A stretch of DNA of 20,428 bases, taken from assembly GCA_030605805.1 (NCBI GenBank), contig JAUWHQ010000131.1:1-20428 (forward strand), in the 5' to 3' direction. The position numbers and the translations under genes are program-made. Under the pieces are notes generated by a model. That model was not told where the DNA came from, searched no databases, and saw only the letters and a program-made list of their open reading frames with translations. How positions within the stretch are numbered: position 1 is the stretch's first letter; each line of letters starts with the position of its first letter. Shown piece by piece: positions 7,341 to 14,804 of the stretch. The DNA comes from Methanosarcinales archaeon. Lineage in GTDB: Archaea; Halobacteriota; Methanosarcinia; Methanosarcinales; Methanogasteraceae.

Positions 7341-8068
7341 TTAAAGGAGACAGAACATTGTATTAGGATCACGAAAGAGATTGAAGAGGTGGTTGGATAG
7401 GGGTGGTTTTTGGATTGTCAAATTCCACCAACAAAAGATATAAATAATAGATAACAATATAATAAACCAGATTCCAACTAATATGGCAGTTCCATCTATA
7501 CTACCACTTTCACTTCTGAAAGCTTTATCCGCTTCGTCGTCAGCCACTCTGCTATTGTATTACAGAGAAATGTGGGTTTAGGATAGTTTTCACGACAGTT
7601 TCTCATAAATCCAATTTTTTCAAAATCGTTAATCCAGCGAGCAATCATATTTCCTTGTCTTAAAAACGACCATAATTGAAATAATAATATCAAAATTACT
7701 ATACAAATAATTATGAGTACAGGTATGTTCGGGTTCAGCGAGCTCAAGTTCACAAAATGGTATAATTTCTATAATAAGACAGGTTACAATTAATGTCGCA
7801 ACAAGAAAACAAATTATCAAAGTAAAACTATGGAACCAAAATGCATTAAGGTTATGTGAAACAGAATACAATCATTTAAAACTTTTTCATTCGTTTTTTT
7901 ACACCTTACACGCTTTATATGATCAGAAAGTTCGTCACTGTTTTCAAAACTCCCGTAACGAGTTTGAAACTCAATTAACCGCTTCGCATACATATCATGG
8001 TCATCCATATAATGGTATAGAAGGAGCGATATTGCAACCAATATAAGGGACAGTATAAGTAAATCCAC
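7341..8068 (-). pseudogene. Broken four-helix membrane protein in an AT-rich island
   Basis: Four overlapping short frames run head to tail on the minus strand (8068-7817, 7871-7629, 7753-7496, 7547-7341). Each carries strongly hydrophobic stretches, such as LLILSLILVAISLLLYHY, FTLIICFLVATLIVTCLII, VLIIICIVILILLFQLW and ILVGIWFIILLSIIYIFCW. The frames alternate between two phases, and joining them at the overlaps gives one plausible protein of about 235 residues with four or more membrane helices and a soluble loop. None of the pieces has a convincing ribosome binding site, and all start with GTG or TTG. The likeliest reading is one gene with three one-base indels, from decay or sequencing error. 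The family is not recognised. The region is much richer in A+T than its neighbours, which suggests transfer. Confidence 0.45.
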
Positions 8069-8170
8069 AAAAGTTTTGTCCTGATGTACATACTATACCC
8101 TCCACGCTTCTACGCACCAATCATTGCAAACACCAAGCATATATTAAATTCCTCCACATAATATGTTTTT

Positions 8171-8590
8171 ATGGCAACAGATAGTATAGGAGGTGGAAGG
8201 CTCGAACTAAGCGATGAGGCAAAAGAAGCGCTAAGAAAATTCCAGAGGATGGAAAAAGGACGAATCGGCGTCAGGGCGTTAGCCATTTTAGGGTTTGATG
8301 CGGGAAGGGTGGAGGAAGAGATTGCAGAGCTTCTTGGTGTATCAGTGAGGACTGTGCGGCGATGGATCAGCAAATATCGAAAGGATGGTCTGGGGGGTTT
8401 ATATGACAAAGAGAGGTCGGGCATGCCAAGAAAGGTGGATGAGAAAGTCGAAAAGGAGATTAATAATACTATGAAGAGTGATCCTACCGATTTCGGTTAT
8501 AAAATCGGTTTTTGAGTCATTCCACTTCTGTGCTTACATCTGCTTTCAGTTACCGGAAAGAAAATTTCCGGAAAAACGATAAGGCGCGCT
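8171..8590 (+). pseudogene. IS630-type transposase remnant (helix-turn-helix half, nonsense codon)
   Basis: The first 114 residues are a typical IS630 N-terminal DNA-binding region. A helix-turn-helix EEEIAELLGVSVRTVRRWISKY (split here as IAELLGVSVRTVRRW plus flanks) is followed by GLGGLYDKERSGMPRK and DPTDFGYKIGF. The frame stops at TGA (8513-8515) exactly where this family usually has tryptophan (GFW-T). Beyond the stop the same frame continues with family-like sequence, PLLCLHLLSVTGKKISGKT then IRRA, to about 8590. There it meets the hsdM fragment on the other strand. The whole DDE catalytic half is missing. It is an immobile relic; a short HTH protein ending at 8515 could still be made. 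Confidence 0.65.
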
Positions 8591-8714
8591 TGATAAACAA
8601 CATGCCAAAGATATATTCCTTGAACTCCGATGCATCCATGTTACCACGGAGGATATCGGCGACTTTAAACAGAAAGCCTTCCAGTTGTGAAAGAGTAATC
8701 TTTTCTTGTTTCAT
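8550..8714 (-). pseudogene. hsdM: hsdM remnant (type I restriction-modification methyltransferase, N-terminus)
   Basis: Reading leftwards from the ATG at 8714, the frame gives MKQEKITLSQLEGFLFKVAD followed by ILRGNMDASEFKEYIFGMLFIKR. This is the start of HsdM, the modification subunit of type I systems. The homology ends at FIKR near 8590. The last eleven codons to the TAA at 8550-8552 are antisense to the transposase relic and are not HsdM sequence. About 45 of roughly 500 residues remain; no hsdS or hsdR is present. The junction with the IS630 relic is sharp, which points to an insertion followed by deletion of the rest of the operon. Confidence 0.65.
8553..8571. repeat. Inverted repeat near the IS630/hsdM junction
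   Basis: CCGGAAA at 8553-8559 is repeated inverted as TTTCCGG at 8565-8571 around a five-base loop. It lies inside the transposase relic and at the 3' end of the antisense hsdM frame, where it could act as a hairpin. Confidence 0.4.
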
Positions 8715-8785
8715 ATTTAGCCACTTACCTTCGTTCTATTATGATATTGCATCTAACAAATATTAACGCCTTCTTACTCCGATCA

Positions 8786-8872
8786 ATGCGCTGGTCAACG
8801 ATCAACACAAGAGTTTTCACCGATTTCAGGAACGAGCTTGGATTTTTAGCTGATGTTTCGCCCATCATTTGA
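8786..8872 (+). pseudogene. C-terminal tail of an unidentified transposase-like protein (copy 1)
   Basis: The frame ends in RNELGFLADVSPII followed by TGA at 8870-8872. The same ending (LAEASPII, stop) recurs on the minus strand at 14639-14695, and the DNA similarity continues well past the stop codon in both places. This is what is left when two copies of one mobile element decay. The family cannot be named from so short a piece. An ATG opens the frame at 8786, but the piece is a fragment and not a likely gene. Confidence 0.4.
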
Positions 8873-8915
8873 CATGGAGAAGTGTCTTCTCAAGGCGAGA
8901 TTATTTCGGGAGATT
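8837..8915 (+). repeat. 79-nt dispersed element, copy 1
   Basis: Bases 8837-8915 match 14596-14674 on the opposite strand almost end to end. A core of 20 bases around CGCCCATCATTTGACATGG is identical. After the shared stop codon come a variable small hairpin (GAGAAG/CTTCTC here, GGGG/CCCC in the other copy) and a shared GGCGA...ATTTCGGGA tail. TTCGCC before the hairpin can pair with GGCGAG after it. It looks like the 3' end of an insertion sequence. Confidence 0.6.
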
Positions 8916-8960
8916 ACATTCAAAAATTCCACACGATACCATAGATGTTCGTTTTGGGGG

Positions 8961-9734
8961 TCATTTGAGGATCGTACCCGCAACCGCATCCTCATCGATC
9001 TCCACACCCCTGCTCTTAAAGAACCTGACGACATTGCGGATATCCCGCATCAGAAACTCCATGGCATTCGGATGATCCAGCGTCACCGATTGCCCCATAT
9101 CGATGAATACGACCTCATAATCATTCAGAAGGATGTTAAACTCACTCAGATCGGCATGTACAAGATTTTCCAGATATAACTTCCTGATATAATCGATGGT
9201 GGTGTCAAAGATCTCCTGCGCCTGATCCGGGGTCAATGGCACCATGCGTAGTTGTTGCGCTGGAATCTCATCCCTTCCAATAAACTCCATCAGAAGAACG
9301 TTGTTTCGCGTGACAAACGGCTCTGGCACGCGCACTCCTGCTGCACGTGCCTTCTTCAGGTTTCTCAGTTCCTTCTTCGTCCATGTAAAGACGATACTCC
9401 GTTTATCATGCCTCACGCTCTTGAATCTTGGATCCCCGATTATATAGGATTGCATTGCGCGAAAATCGCTCGTGGAGATACGATAAATCTTTATGGCGAT
9501 CTCTCGATCGCATCCGATCGCATGAAAGACGTTTGCCTCCTTACCGGTGCTGATCACGCCGCCGAGCGCGTCGATGTAACCCCTGTTCGCAAGATGGTAG
9601 AGGGTCTTCAGTGTGGAAGTATCAAAAACACCCTCAAAAGACTTTAAATCTTCTGAGTCCTTTATCCTGATCCGAAATTTGTCGATTTCCCGGTCAATCG
9701 CCTTTATTTTTTCTTCGAATCTTGATCCTGACAT
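8961..9734 (-). CDS. rio1: RIO1-type atypical serine/threonine protein kinase
   Basis: RIO1 kinases work in maturation of the small ribosomal subunit. The 257-residue protein has the RIO P-loop substitute STGKEANVF at 62-70, the ATP-anchoring lysine in AIKIY (Lys82), the catalytic loop LVHADLSEFN with Asp195 at 191-200, and the metal-binding IDMGQ with Asp212. The N-terminal 60 residues form the RIO-specific helices. The gene follows aIF1A with a 14-base gap, a classic archaeal arrangement that supports cotranscription. The KH-domain gene that often comes next in that cluster is absent: downstream lies the transposase tail and decay zone. Confidence 0.93.
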   Translation of the reverse strand: MSGSRFEEKIKAIDREIDKFRIRIKDSEDLKSFEGVFDTSTLKTLYHLANRGYIDALGGVISTGKEANVFHAIGCDREIAIKIYRISTSDFRAMQSYIIGDPRFKSVRHDKRSIVFTWTKKELRNLKKARAAGVRVPEPFVTRNNVLLMEFIGRDEIPAQQLRMVPLTPDQAQEIFDTTIDYIRKLYLENLVHADLSEFNILLNDYEVVFIDMGQSVTLDHPNAMEFLMRDIRNVVRFFKSRGVEIDEDAVAGTILK

Positions 9735-9748
9735 GTTTTTAGGATGTG

Positions 9749-10060
9749 CTAAGAAAGGTATCCGCGACGCCTGAGCCAGTCGACCTGTGGTGCGGTATAT
9801 CTCCAGATCACATCAGCTTTAGCATCCTGGAAGTCCCATGGAACAATGATAACAATGTCGTTTTCGCGGATCCATATCCGTTTCTTCATTCTTCCGGGTA
9901 TCCGGGCAGTCCGCACAGTTCCATCGATACATCTGACCCTCAGATGGTTTGCGCCAAGCAGTTTTTCCACTGTTGCCAGAATCTCGCGGTCATGCTTGCG
10001 CGGGGTGCGTACGCGTCCTATCGGTGCTTCTGGCTTCTTCTGTTTACCCAGATACAACAC
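9749..10060 (-). CDS. eif1a: Translation initiation factor aIF1A
   Basis: aIF1A binds the A site of the small ribosomal subunit during start-codon selection. The product has the OB-fold signature RVRTPRKHDREILATVEKLL, LRVRCIDGTVRTARIPGRMK with KKRIWIRENDIVIIVPW, then DAKADVIWRYTAPQVDWLRR to the end. These blocks span the whole family length. No ATG lies in the right place. The GTG at 10060 or the TTG at 10057 is the best start; both follow a GAG-rich sequence and agree with the family N-terminus. The longer open frame to 10321 is antisense to the HD gene and is not used. Transcription probably starts from the TATA region at 10101-10115. Confidence 0.88.
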   Translation of the reverse strand: MLYLGKQKKPEAPIGRVRTPRKHDREILATVEKLLGANHLRVRCIDGTVRTARIPGRMKKRIWIRENDIVIIVPWDFQDAKADVIWRYTAPQVDWLRRRGYLS

Positions 10061-10100
10061 CTCGATATATAATATCCCGTTGCATAGCAACGCATTGTTG

Positions 10101-10115
10101 CTATATGTATATAAA
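10101..10115. promoter_or_regulatory. Shared TATA region between aIF1A and the HD gene
   Basis: CTATATGTATATAAA is nearly symmetric and can act as a TATA element in both directions. On the plus strand it lies about 27 bases before the ATG at 10138, implying a nearly leaderless message. On the minus strand it gives a start near 10080 and a leader of about 20 bases for aIF1A. Confidence 0.55.
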
Positions 10116-10137
10116 CATACACAACCACCAATCAGCA

Positions 10138-11328
10138 ATGAAGGTGATTCGTGACCCGATCCACGGGTACATCGAACTGGACGATGTGGCGCTGTCACTG
10201 GTCGATACGCCTGCAATGCAGCGATTACGCCGAATCCGACAGCTCGGATTGACCAGTCTCGTATATCCCGGCGCAAATCACACCAGATTTGAGCATTCGC
10301 TCGGCACATACCATCTTGCAAACTCGCTTGCAGATCGTATCGATGACACGACCGGGCGGCTCGAACTGCGCGTGGCAGCCCTGCTCCATGACATCGGGCA
10401 CGGACCGCTCTCGCATGTGACCGAGAAAACCATCAAGCGTCATACCGGAAGGTCGCACGAGGATGTCTCCTGGGTCCTCAAGGAAGATCCAGATCTGGGC
10501 GCGATATTCGATGAGAATTCGCTTGACATTTCAAGAGTTGCCCGGCACATAAAAGGGGAAACGAACCTCGGTGCTGCTTTGAACAGCGAAATCGATGTTG
10601 ACCGGATGGATTACCTTGTGAGGGATGCACATTACACCGGCGTTCCGCTTTCGGTCGATCTGGTGCGATTGATCCATGAAATGCGGTTTCTGGATGGGAA
10701 ACTCGTGATCAACAGCGGTGGAGTGCGGGCTGCCGAATCACTGCTCCTCTCCAGGTTTATGATGCATCCGACGGTCTATTACCACCATGTAACCAGGATT
10801 GCAGAGGCGATGTGTGTTCGTGCGGTCGAATGCATGATCGAGGACGGGTTTGATGCGAAGAAACTCTCTGCGATGGACGATTCTGACCTTTTTGTGCAGA
10901 TGCACTCATATCCCGGGTATCCCACCGAGATCGCAGAGCGGCTGCGTGACCGAAGGCTATTCAAACGTGCAACTTATGTCGGGTTTGATGCCGTGAGCAA
11001 GGGTGTGCTCAAGCACCGGAACAAAATAAGGAGAATCGAGGCGGAACTCGCATCCGATCTCGGGATCGATCCCGAATATATCTTGATCGACATACCAAAG
11101 CCGCCTGACATCGTGGAGACCGGAGCCAACATCATGGTCGATCAGCAGCTAAGACGCCTCCACGAGATCTCGCACCTCGTTGCAGCTATCGGGCATGCAC
11201 AGCAGGATAACTGGAGGATGGGTGTCTACACCCCGGCTGAGCATCGTGACGCGGTCAGACGTGCTGCAAATGGGTTTTTCGGCGTGAAAAAACATAAGCA
11301 GTTCAGGCTGGATGAATTGATCACGTGA
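10138..11328 (+). CDS. HD-domain phosphohydrolase (COG1078, SAMHD1/dGTPase-like)
   Basis: The 396-residue protein opens with MKVIRDPIHGYIELDDVAL, the hallmark of the COG1078 branch. Metal ligands are seen as His53 in FEHSLGTYHLA, His84-Asp85 in LLHDIGHGPLSH and the acidic EIDVDRMDYLVRDA near 151-164. Members hydrolyse dNTPs or related nucleotides; the substrate of archaeal members is not known. The start at 10138 is chosen because it begins the conserved motif and lies behind a strong TATA region. The frame open to 9949 upstream overlaps aIF1A in antisense and is rejected. The C-terminal 150 residues are helical with no further motif. Confidence 0.9.
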   Translation: MKVIRDPIHGYIELDDVALSLVDTPAMQRLRRIRQLGLTSLVYPGANHTRFEHSLGTYHLANSLADRIDDTTGRLELRVAALLHDIGHGPLSHVTEKTIKRHTGRSHEDVSWVLKEDPDLGAIFDENSLDISRVARHIKGETNLGAALNSEIDVDRMDYLVRDAHYTGVPLSVDLVRLIHEMRFLDGKLVINSGGVRAAESLLLSRFMMHPTVYYHHVTRIAEAMCVRAVECMIEDGFDAKKLSAMDDSDLFVQMHSYPGYPTEIAERLRDRRLFKRATYVGFDAVSKGVLKHRNKIRRIEAELASDLGIDPEYILIDIPKPPDIVETGANIMVDQQLRRLHEISHLVAAIGHAQQDNWRMGVYTPAEHRDAVRRAANGFFGVKKHKQFRLDELIT

Positions 11329-11419
11329 AGCAGATTACAAGAGGAATGGGATATGTTATCAGATCCGGCGTATACAAAGATCACAATTTATGTGACCACA
11401 ACCGGTTCTAACGCCCACC

Positions 11420-12259
11420 TCATCCTCCAGACCGGAGTTCCACGCTCGCCTGCCTACCTGCCCAGCACTGGATGTTCACCGCGACCGGAAGCGATGCGGT
11501 GTGGCAGTGCGCATACTCGACATGCACGGCAAGCGCTGTTATGTCCCCGCCAAGCCCCATCGTGCCGATTCCGAGCGAATTGATGTCGGCAAGGATATCT
11601 CGCTCGAAATCGTCCATATCGAGGACGTCTCGCAGTATCGCTCTTTTTGCGAGGCGAGCAGCCTTGTCAAACGATCCCCCGACGCCGACACCGACGATTA
11701 CTGGCGGACACGGCTTTCCTCCGGCATCCACAACGGTTTCGAGGATGAATCGCCTGATATCAGAGACCTGTGAGGGATTTAGCATCGCAAGACGGCTCAC
11801 ATTCTCGCTTCCGGCACCCTTCGGCAGAACAGTGATCTTGATGCGGTCTCCTTCTGTCAGATCAAGAATGATGTCAGGAAGTCCCGCGCCAACGTTTCCG
11901 GACGGCTCTCTTGTGATCGGATGAACAGCGTTTGGTCGAAGCGGTATGATCTCAGTCGCCTTCTCGACGCTATCGTTTATCGCATCCCTGATGTCAAAAT
12001 CAATCATGCATTCCCTTCCGATCTCAACAAAAAATATCAGTATCCCGGTATCCTGACAGATCGGAACGCTCCGTTCTGATGCGAGTTGTATGTTCTCAAG
12101 AATCGTCTTGATCTGCGCTTTCGCGGTCGGGTTTGTCTCGCGCTGGTACGCACCCTCGAGTGCTGCCACGACATCGTCAGGCAGTCTGGTCTCAGCCTGC
12201 ACAAGCAGGTCAACGACGCTCTGCACCACATCTTCGTATCTGATTTTATCTGAGCTCAT
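11420..12259 (-). CDS. Fumarate hydratase class I, alpha subunit (TtdA/FumA N-terminal type)
   Basis: Two-subunit class I fumarases use a 4Fe-4S cluster to interconvert fumarate and malate. This 279-residue protein is the cluster-binding alpha subunit. Candidate cluster cysteines are Cys68 in ICQDTG, Cys184 in GKPCPPVIVGVGVGG and Cys265 in VAVNIQCWAGR. KGAGSENVSRL at 147-157 and GLGGDITALAVHVEYAHCHT at 235-254 are further family blocks. Related L-tartrate dehydratase alpha subunits look the same, so tartrate is a formal alternative. The beta subunit, which completes the enzyme, is not in the window. It converges on the HD gene and follows the MITE-like repeat at 12302-12551. Confidence 0.9.
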   Translation of the reverse strand: MSSDKIRYEDVVQSVVDLLVQAETRLPDDVVAALEGAYQRETNPTAKAQIKTILENIQLASERSVPICQDTGILIFFVEIGRECMIDFDIRDAINDSVEKATEIIPLRPNAVHPITREPSGNVGAGLPDIILDLTEGDRIKITVLPKGAGSENVSRLAMLNPSQVSDIRRFILETVVDAGGKPCPPVIVGVGVGGSFDKAARLAKRAILRDVLDMDDFERDILADINSLGIGTMGLGGDITALAVHVEYAHCHTASLPVAVNIQCWAGRQASVELRSGG

Positions 12260-12301
12260 GCACTTTTCCGTTCTGCAACTCCCTTTGACCGCAGTCTCTC
12301 A

Positions 12302-12551
12302 AAATTGTTCTTTGTTATGTAATGGTCAGTCGGATGTACAACAACACGAAAGACGTGGAGACATGTGGTTGGCAATACTCTTCGCGTCTCTGCGCCTTTG
12401 CGCCCTTGCGTTAAATTGGAAAGAGAACGCAAAGACGCGAGGACGCAATGGCGCAAAGAACAAAAATCCTCTTGTTGGTGATCATGTTGTAGGGGCATCG
12501 GTCGCTGTGTGTTCATGGTCAGATTGACCACTGCAAATTGTTCTTTGTTAT
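12302..12551. repeat. MITE-like element with a long imperfect hairpin between 17-bp direct repeats
   Basis: The 17 bases AAATTGTTCTTTGTTAT occur at 12302-12318 and again at 12535-12551. Between them a 31-base arm at 12380-12410 pairs with 12428-12458 around a 17-base loop, with 22 of 31 positions matched and most mismatches C/T changes that would be G-U pairs in RNA. The arms are built of TTTGCGYC-like units. No gene is seen in this gap between the fumarase and the methyltransferase. The layout suits a non-autonomous mobile element. Confidence 0.5.
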
Positions 12552-13411
12552 CCCTCATTTTCATTTTTGTTCCCAACGCCAAGGATGTAGCCCACGTGCC
12601 TCGAGGTCGCGGATTTAATCATGGGGTAGCCCACCAAAACTCTCTTGGCTCTATCGAGTTTTTTAAATCTGCTCCGGATTACCCTGCTCAATAAGGTGTA
12701 TTTCATCATTCTTACCATCAGTTTGAAGAATTTTCCAAAACCGCCAATTTCTTTAATCAACTGCGGGGATTCTTTCAGGCTCACCGGTTCCCTGTTTTCG
12801 TGTATCTCAACCCCTTTCAAACCTGCCTTTTCGAGCCGCTCCTTCCACTCCTCAGAGGTGTGGATCGTAAAAGGCAGCTGCGTGATATCGCCGAGGATCT
12901 GCTCCGCCTCAAGGATCTTTTCCGCAACTTTCGGAGGCATCTCTCCATCCTTGAATATCTCGTTGATCCCGATGCAGCCTCCTGTTTTCAACACCCTCGC
13001 AAACTCCTTGAGTGCCTTTTCCATGTCAAGGAACTGCGACACGAACTGGGTTATTACGGCGTCAAAAGTACCTGCCTCAAAGGGCAATGCATAAGCATCC
13101 CCGACCCGGAACTCTACTCTATCATGGAGTTTTTCCCTTTCTACCCTCTCCTTCGCCTTCTTGATCGCTTCCTCCGCGATATCTATGCCCACGAGTCTGC
13201 AGCCGAATTTCCTGACAATGTAGCAGGCGTTAAAACCGGTTCCGCATCCAACCACCAGCACTTTCTTGTCTTCATCGATCTGACACAGTTCGCCCAACCT
13301 TTCCGTGGATGTCAAGCCACCTATCTGGTAAAAGGGCACCCCCAGGTAGCCCATGAAATCATAATAACTCAGGTTCTCGATCTCTTCAATCGAAAGGTCA
13401 TTTTCTGGCAT
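12548..13411 (-). CDS. Class I SAM-dependent methyltransferase (UbiE-like)
   Basis: The 287-residue protein has motif I VLVVGCGTGFN at 51-61, the acidic Asp77 in VGIDIAEEAI, DAYALPFEAGTFDAVI (motif II region) and LKTGGCIGINEIF (motif III). An N-terminal cap with YYDFMGYLGVPFYQIGG precedes the Rossmann fold, and a basic helical C-terminus follows it. Such proteins methylate lipids, quinones or other small molecules; the target cannot be told here. A GGGAG sequence six bases before the ATG supports the start. The last few codons reach the second 17-bp direct repeat of the MITE-like element, so the C-terminus may have been altered by its insertion. Confidence 0.82.
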   Translation of the reverse strand: MPENDLSIEEIENLSYYDFMGYLGVPFYQIGGLTSTERLGELCQIDEDKKVLVVGCGTGFNACYIVRKFGCRLVGIDIAEEAIKKAKERVEREKLHDRVEFRVGDAYALPFEAGTFDAVITQFVSQFLDMEKALKEFARVLKTGGCIGINEIFKDGEMPPKVAEKILEAEQILGDITQLPFTIHTSEEWKERLEKAGLKGVEIHENREPVSLKESPQLIKEIGGFGKFFKLMVRMMKYTLLSRVIRSRFKKLDRAKRVLVGYPMIKSATSRHVGYILGVGNKNENEG

Positions 13412-13478
13412 AGAAACTCCCTGGCGACATACTGTTTAGATGATATTCAACTTTAACTCTGCTTTTTAGGAAATATAT

Positions 13479-14543
13479 TCAATCCATGTCTTCCACTGTT
13501 TTCTCATCTTTTTTCTCTTTTGAATTGTCTGATTTGTCTTCCGATTCTTCCTCTATTTCTCCCAATTTCTCTAATTCGTCCTCCAGTTCTTTTTCATCCT
13601 CACCAAATTCCCCTTTCTCATTTAATTCTTCTTCCAATCCATCCTCTTTCCTATCTGGTTCTCTCGCGCCTTTCAATCCCTCTCCCTCGTCAGTTTCTTC
13701 TGACTCTTTTGTCTCCTTGATCATGATGCCGCCAGGCGCGTCCATGGTACCATCCACCACCGCATCGCGGTGAATCCGGATCGCCCGCGCACGAACATCA
13801 CCGAGTATGTGGCACCCCCCTTCGATGCAGACGTCACCTTTTGCATCGATGTTCCCATGGATGATGTTGTTTTCCTGAATTGTGACATCCTTAGCTCTGA
13901 TACTGCCAAACAACGTCGTAGCATTCCCCATGACAAGCGACTTCGCGCGGATGTTGCCCTGCAGCCGGCAGTTGTCGCCGATCTGCATGGGGTGATCCGT
14001 CTCGATCGCACTGAGCGAAATCTTGGCGCTTCCCGGTATCACCATCGCCAGGATCGCACCCTCCGGATCAGACTCATCCGCAAATAGCTCCTGAATCGCT
14101 TTTTCCACCTCTTCATCCATACCATGGCGCAACAGTTCGCTCAGATACATATACAGGAAGATGATGATCGGGAGTGGGTTTTTGATCGTGATCCAGCCCT
14201 TTGCCTCGAATCCGTCGTTGATCGACACGTTTTCCCCGATATCAAGGTCGCCGCCAACGATCAGTTTGCCGTGGATCTTCACAAACTCGTCGAGGTGTGC
14301 GTCACCGTCCGCGTCCACCCCGCCCTCGATATTGGACCAGCGATCGATATGCACATCAGAACGCGCATGAACCTCGCCGCAGACCGTTGCATGCTCGCCG
14401 ATTACGATCTCGTCTGCGATGATACCATACTCGATGTTGGAGTGACCGCCGATGATTGCACCGCCATCAACCACGATGGTGCGCTCCTCCATCCGGGTGT
14501 TGTCCGGGATTACAAATGTTTGTGGATCAAGCATGAATGTCAT
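13479..14543 (-). CDS. Bactofilin-like polymer-forming beta-helix protein with acidic tail
   Basis: The 354-residue protein is built of short repeats of hydrophobic residue, polar, G-x-V/I type, such as IIGGHSNIEYGIIADEIVIG and LQGNIRAKSLVMGNATTLFG. These form a right-handed beta-helix as in bactofilins, which are filament-forming scaffold proteins. Two helix blocks (about 25-120 and 185-275) are separated by an insertion with one very hydrophobic stretch (PLPIIIFLYMYLSELL) and an acidic helix. That insertion could touch the membrane. Residues 283-354 are a highly charged Glu/Lys/Asp tail. A second ATG at 14534 would remove three residues; the TATA element at 14563-14573 fits a leaderless start at 14543. 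Function in archaea is not known. Confidence 0.72.
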   Translation of the reverse strand: MTFMLDPQTFVIPDNTRMEERTIVVDGGAIIGGHSNIEYGIIADEIVIGEHATVCGEVHARSDVHIDRWSNIEGGVDADGDAHLDEFVKIHGKLIVGGDLDIGENVSINDGFEAKGWITIKNPLPIIIFLYMYLSELLRHGMDEEVEKAIQELFADESDPEGAILAMVIPGSAKISLSAIETDHPMQIGDNCRLQGNIRAKSLVMGNATTLFGSIRAKDVTIQENNIIHGNIDAKGDVCIEGGCHILGDVRARAIRIHRDAVVDGTMDAPGGIMIKETKESEETDEGEGLKGAREPDRKEDGLEEELNEKGEFGEDEKELEDELEKLGEIEEESEDKSDNSKEKKDEKTVEDMD

Positions 14544-14562
14544 GATGTAATGTGCGTGGCAG

Positions 14563-14573
14563 GCTTATATTCT
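14563..14573 (-). promoter_or_regulatory. TATA element of the beta-helix protein gene
   Basis: On the minus strand the bases read AGAATATAAGC, about 24 bases before the ATG at 14543. That spacing predicts a leaderless transcript. Confidence 0.5.
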
Positions 14574-14595
14574 TTTATCATCGCCAGCGGTTCTG

Positions 14596-14674
14596 CGATT
14601 TCCCGAAATGATTTCGCCCCGGGGAAGGATACCCCATGTCAAATGATGGGCGAAGCCTCAGCTAAGGATTCAAG
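14596..14674 (-). repeat. 79-nt dispersed element, copy 2
   Basis: This is the inverted partner of bases 8837-8915. In this copy TTCGCCC before and GGGCGAA after the small hairpin form a perfect 7-bp stem enclosing GGGG/CCCC. The pairing is kept although the hairpin bases differ between copies. It sits between the beta-helix gene and the broken PGF-CTERM gene. Confidence 0.6.
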
Positions 14675-14695
14675 CATTTTCCGTACAGATCGCCC
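14639..14695 (-). pseudogene. C-terminal tail of an unidentified transposase-like protein (copy 2)
   Basis: The open frame reads RSVRKMLESLAEASPII and stops at TGA 14639-14641. An in-frame TAG at 14696-14698 closes it upstream, so only the end of a gene is left. It aligns codon by codon with the tail at 8786-8872 (LA, then Asp/Glu, Val/Ala, then SPII and stop). Confidence 0.4.
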
Positions 14696-14804
14696 CTATT
14701 TATAGAGCATCCGCACCTTATTCGTAGTTTTTTCGGACGAACTGGTTGAAACTGGATTCGCAACCATCGATGGTTGGAAACTTGTAAACCTGCAATGGGA
14801 TGAG

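Noticed and set aside
8513..8515. TGA as a recoded tryptophan or selenocysteine codon in the IS630-type gene
   Set aside because: The gene has lost its whole catalytic half and other genes in the window use TGA as a stop, so a nonsense mutation is simpler.
9949..10137. Upstream extension of the HD gene
   Set aside because: It is antisense to aIF1A and lies before a strong TATA region, while the conserved family N-terminus begins at 10138.
10061..10321. Upstream extension of aIF1A to 10321
   Set aside because: It is antisense to the conserved start of the HD gene and crosses the shared promoter.
12361..12480. The hairpin at 12380-12458 as a CRISPR repeat or a rho-independent terminator
   Set aside because: There are no regularly spaced repeats with unique spacers, no T run follows, and direct repeats flank a larger unit.
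13486..13773. Serine-rich plus-strand frame opposite the end of the beta-helix protein
   Set aside because: It is the antisense reading of the acidic Glu/Asp tail, which produces serine- and phenylalanine-rich shadows.
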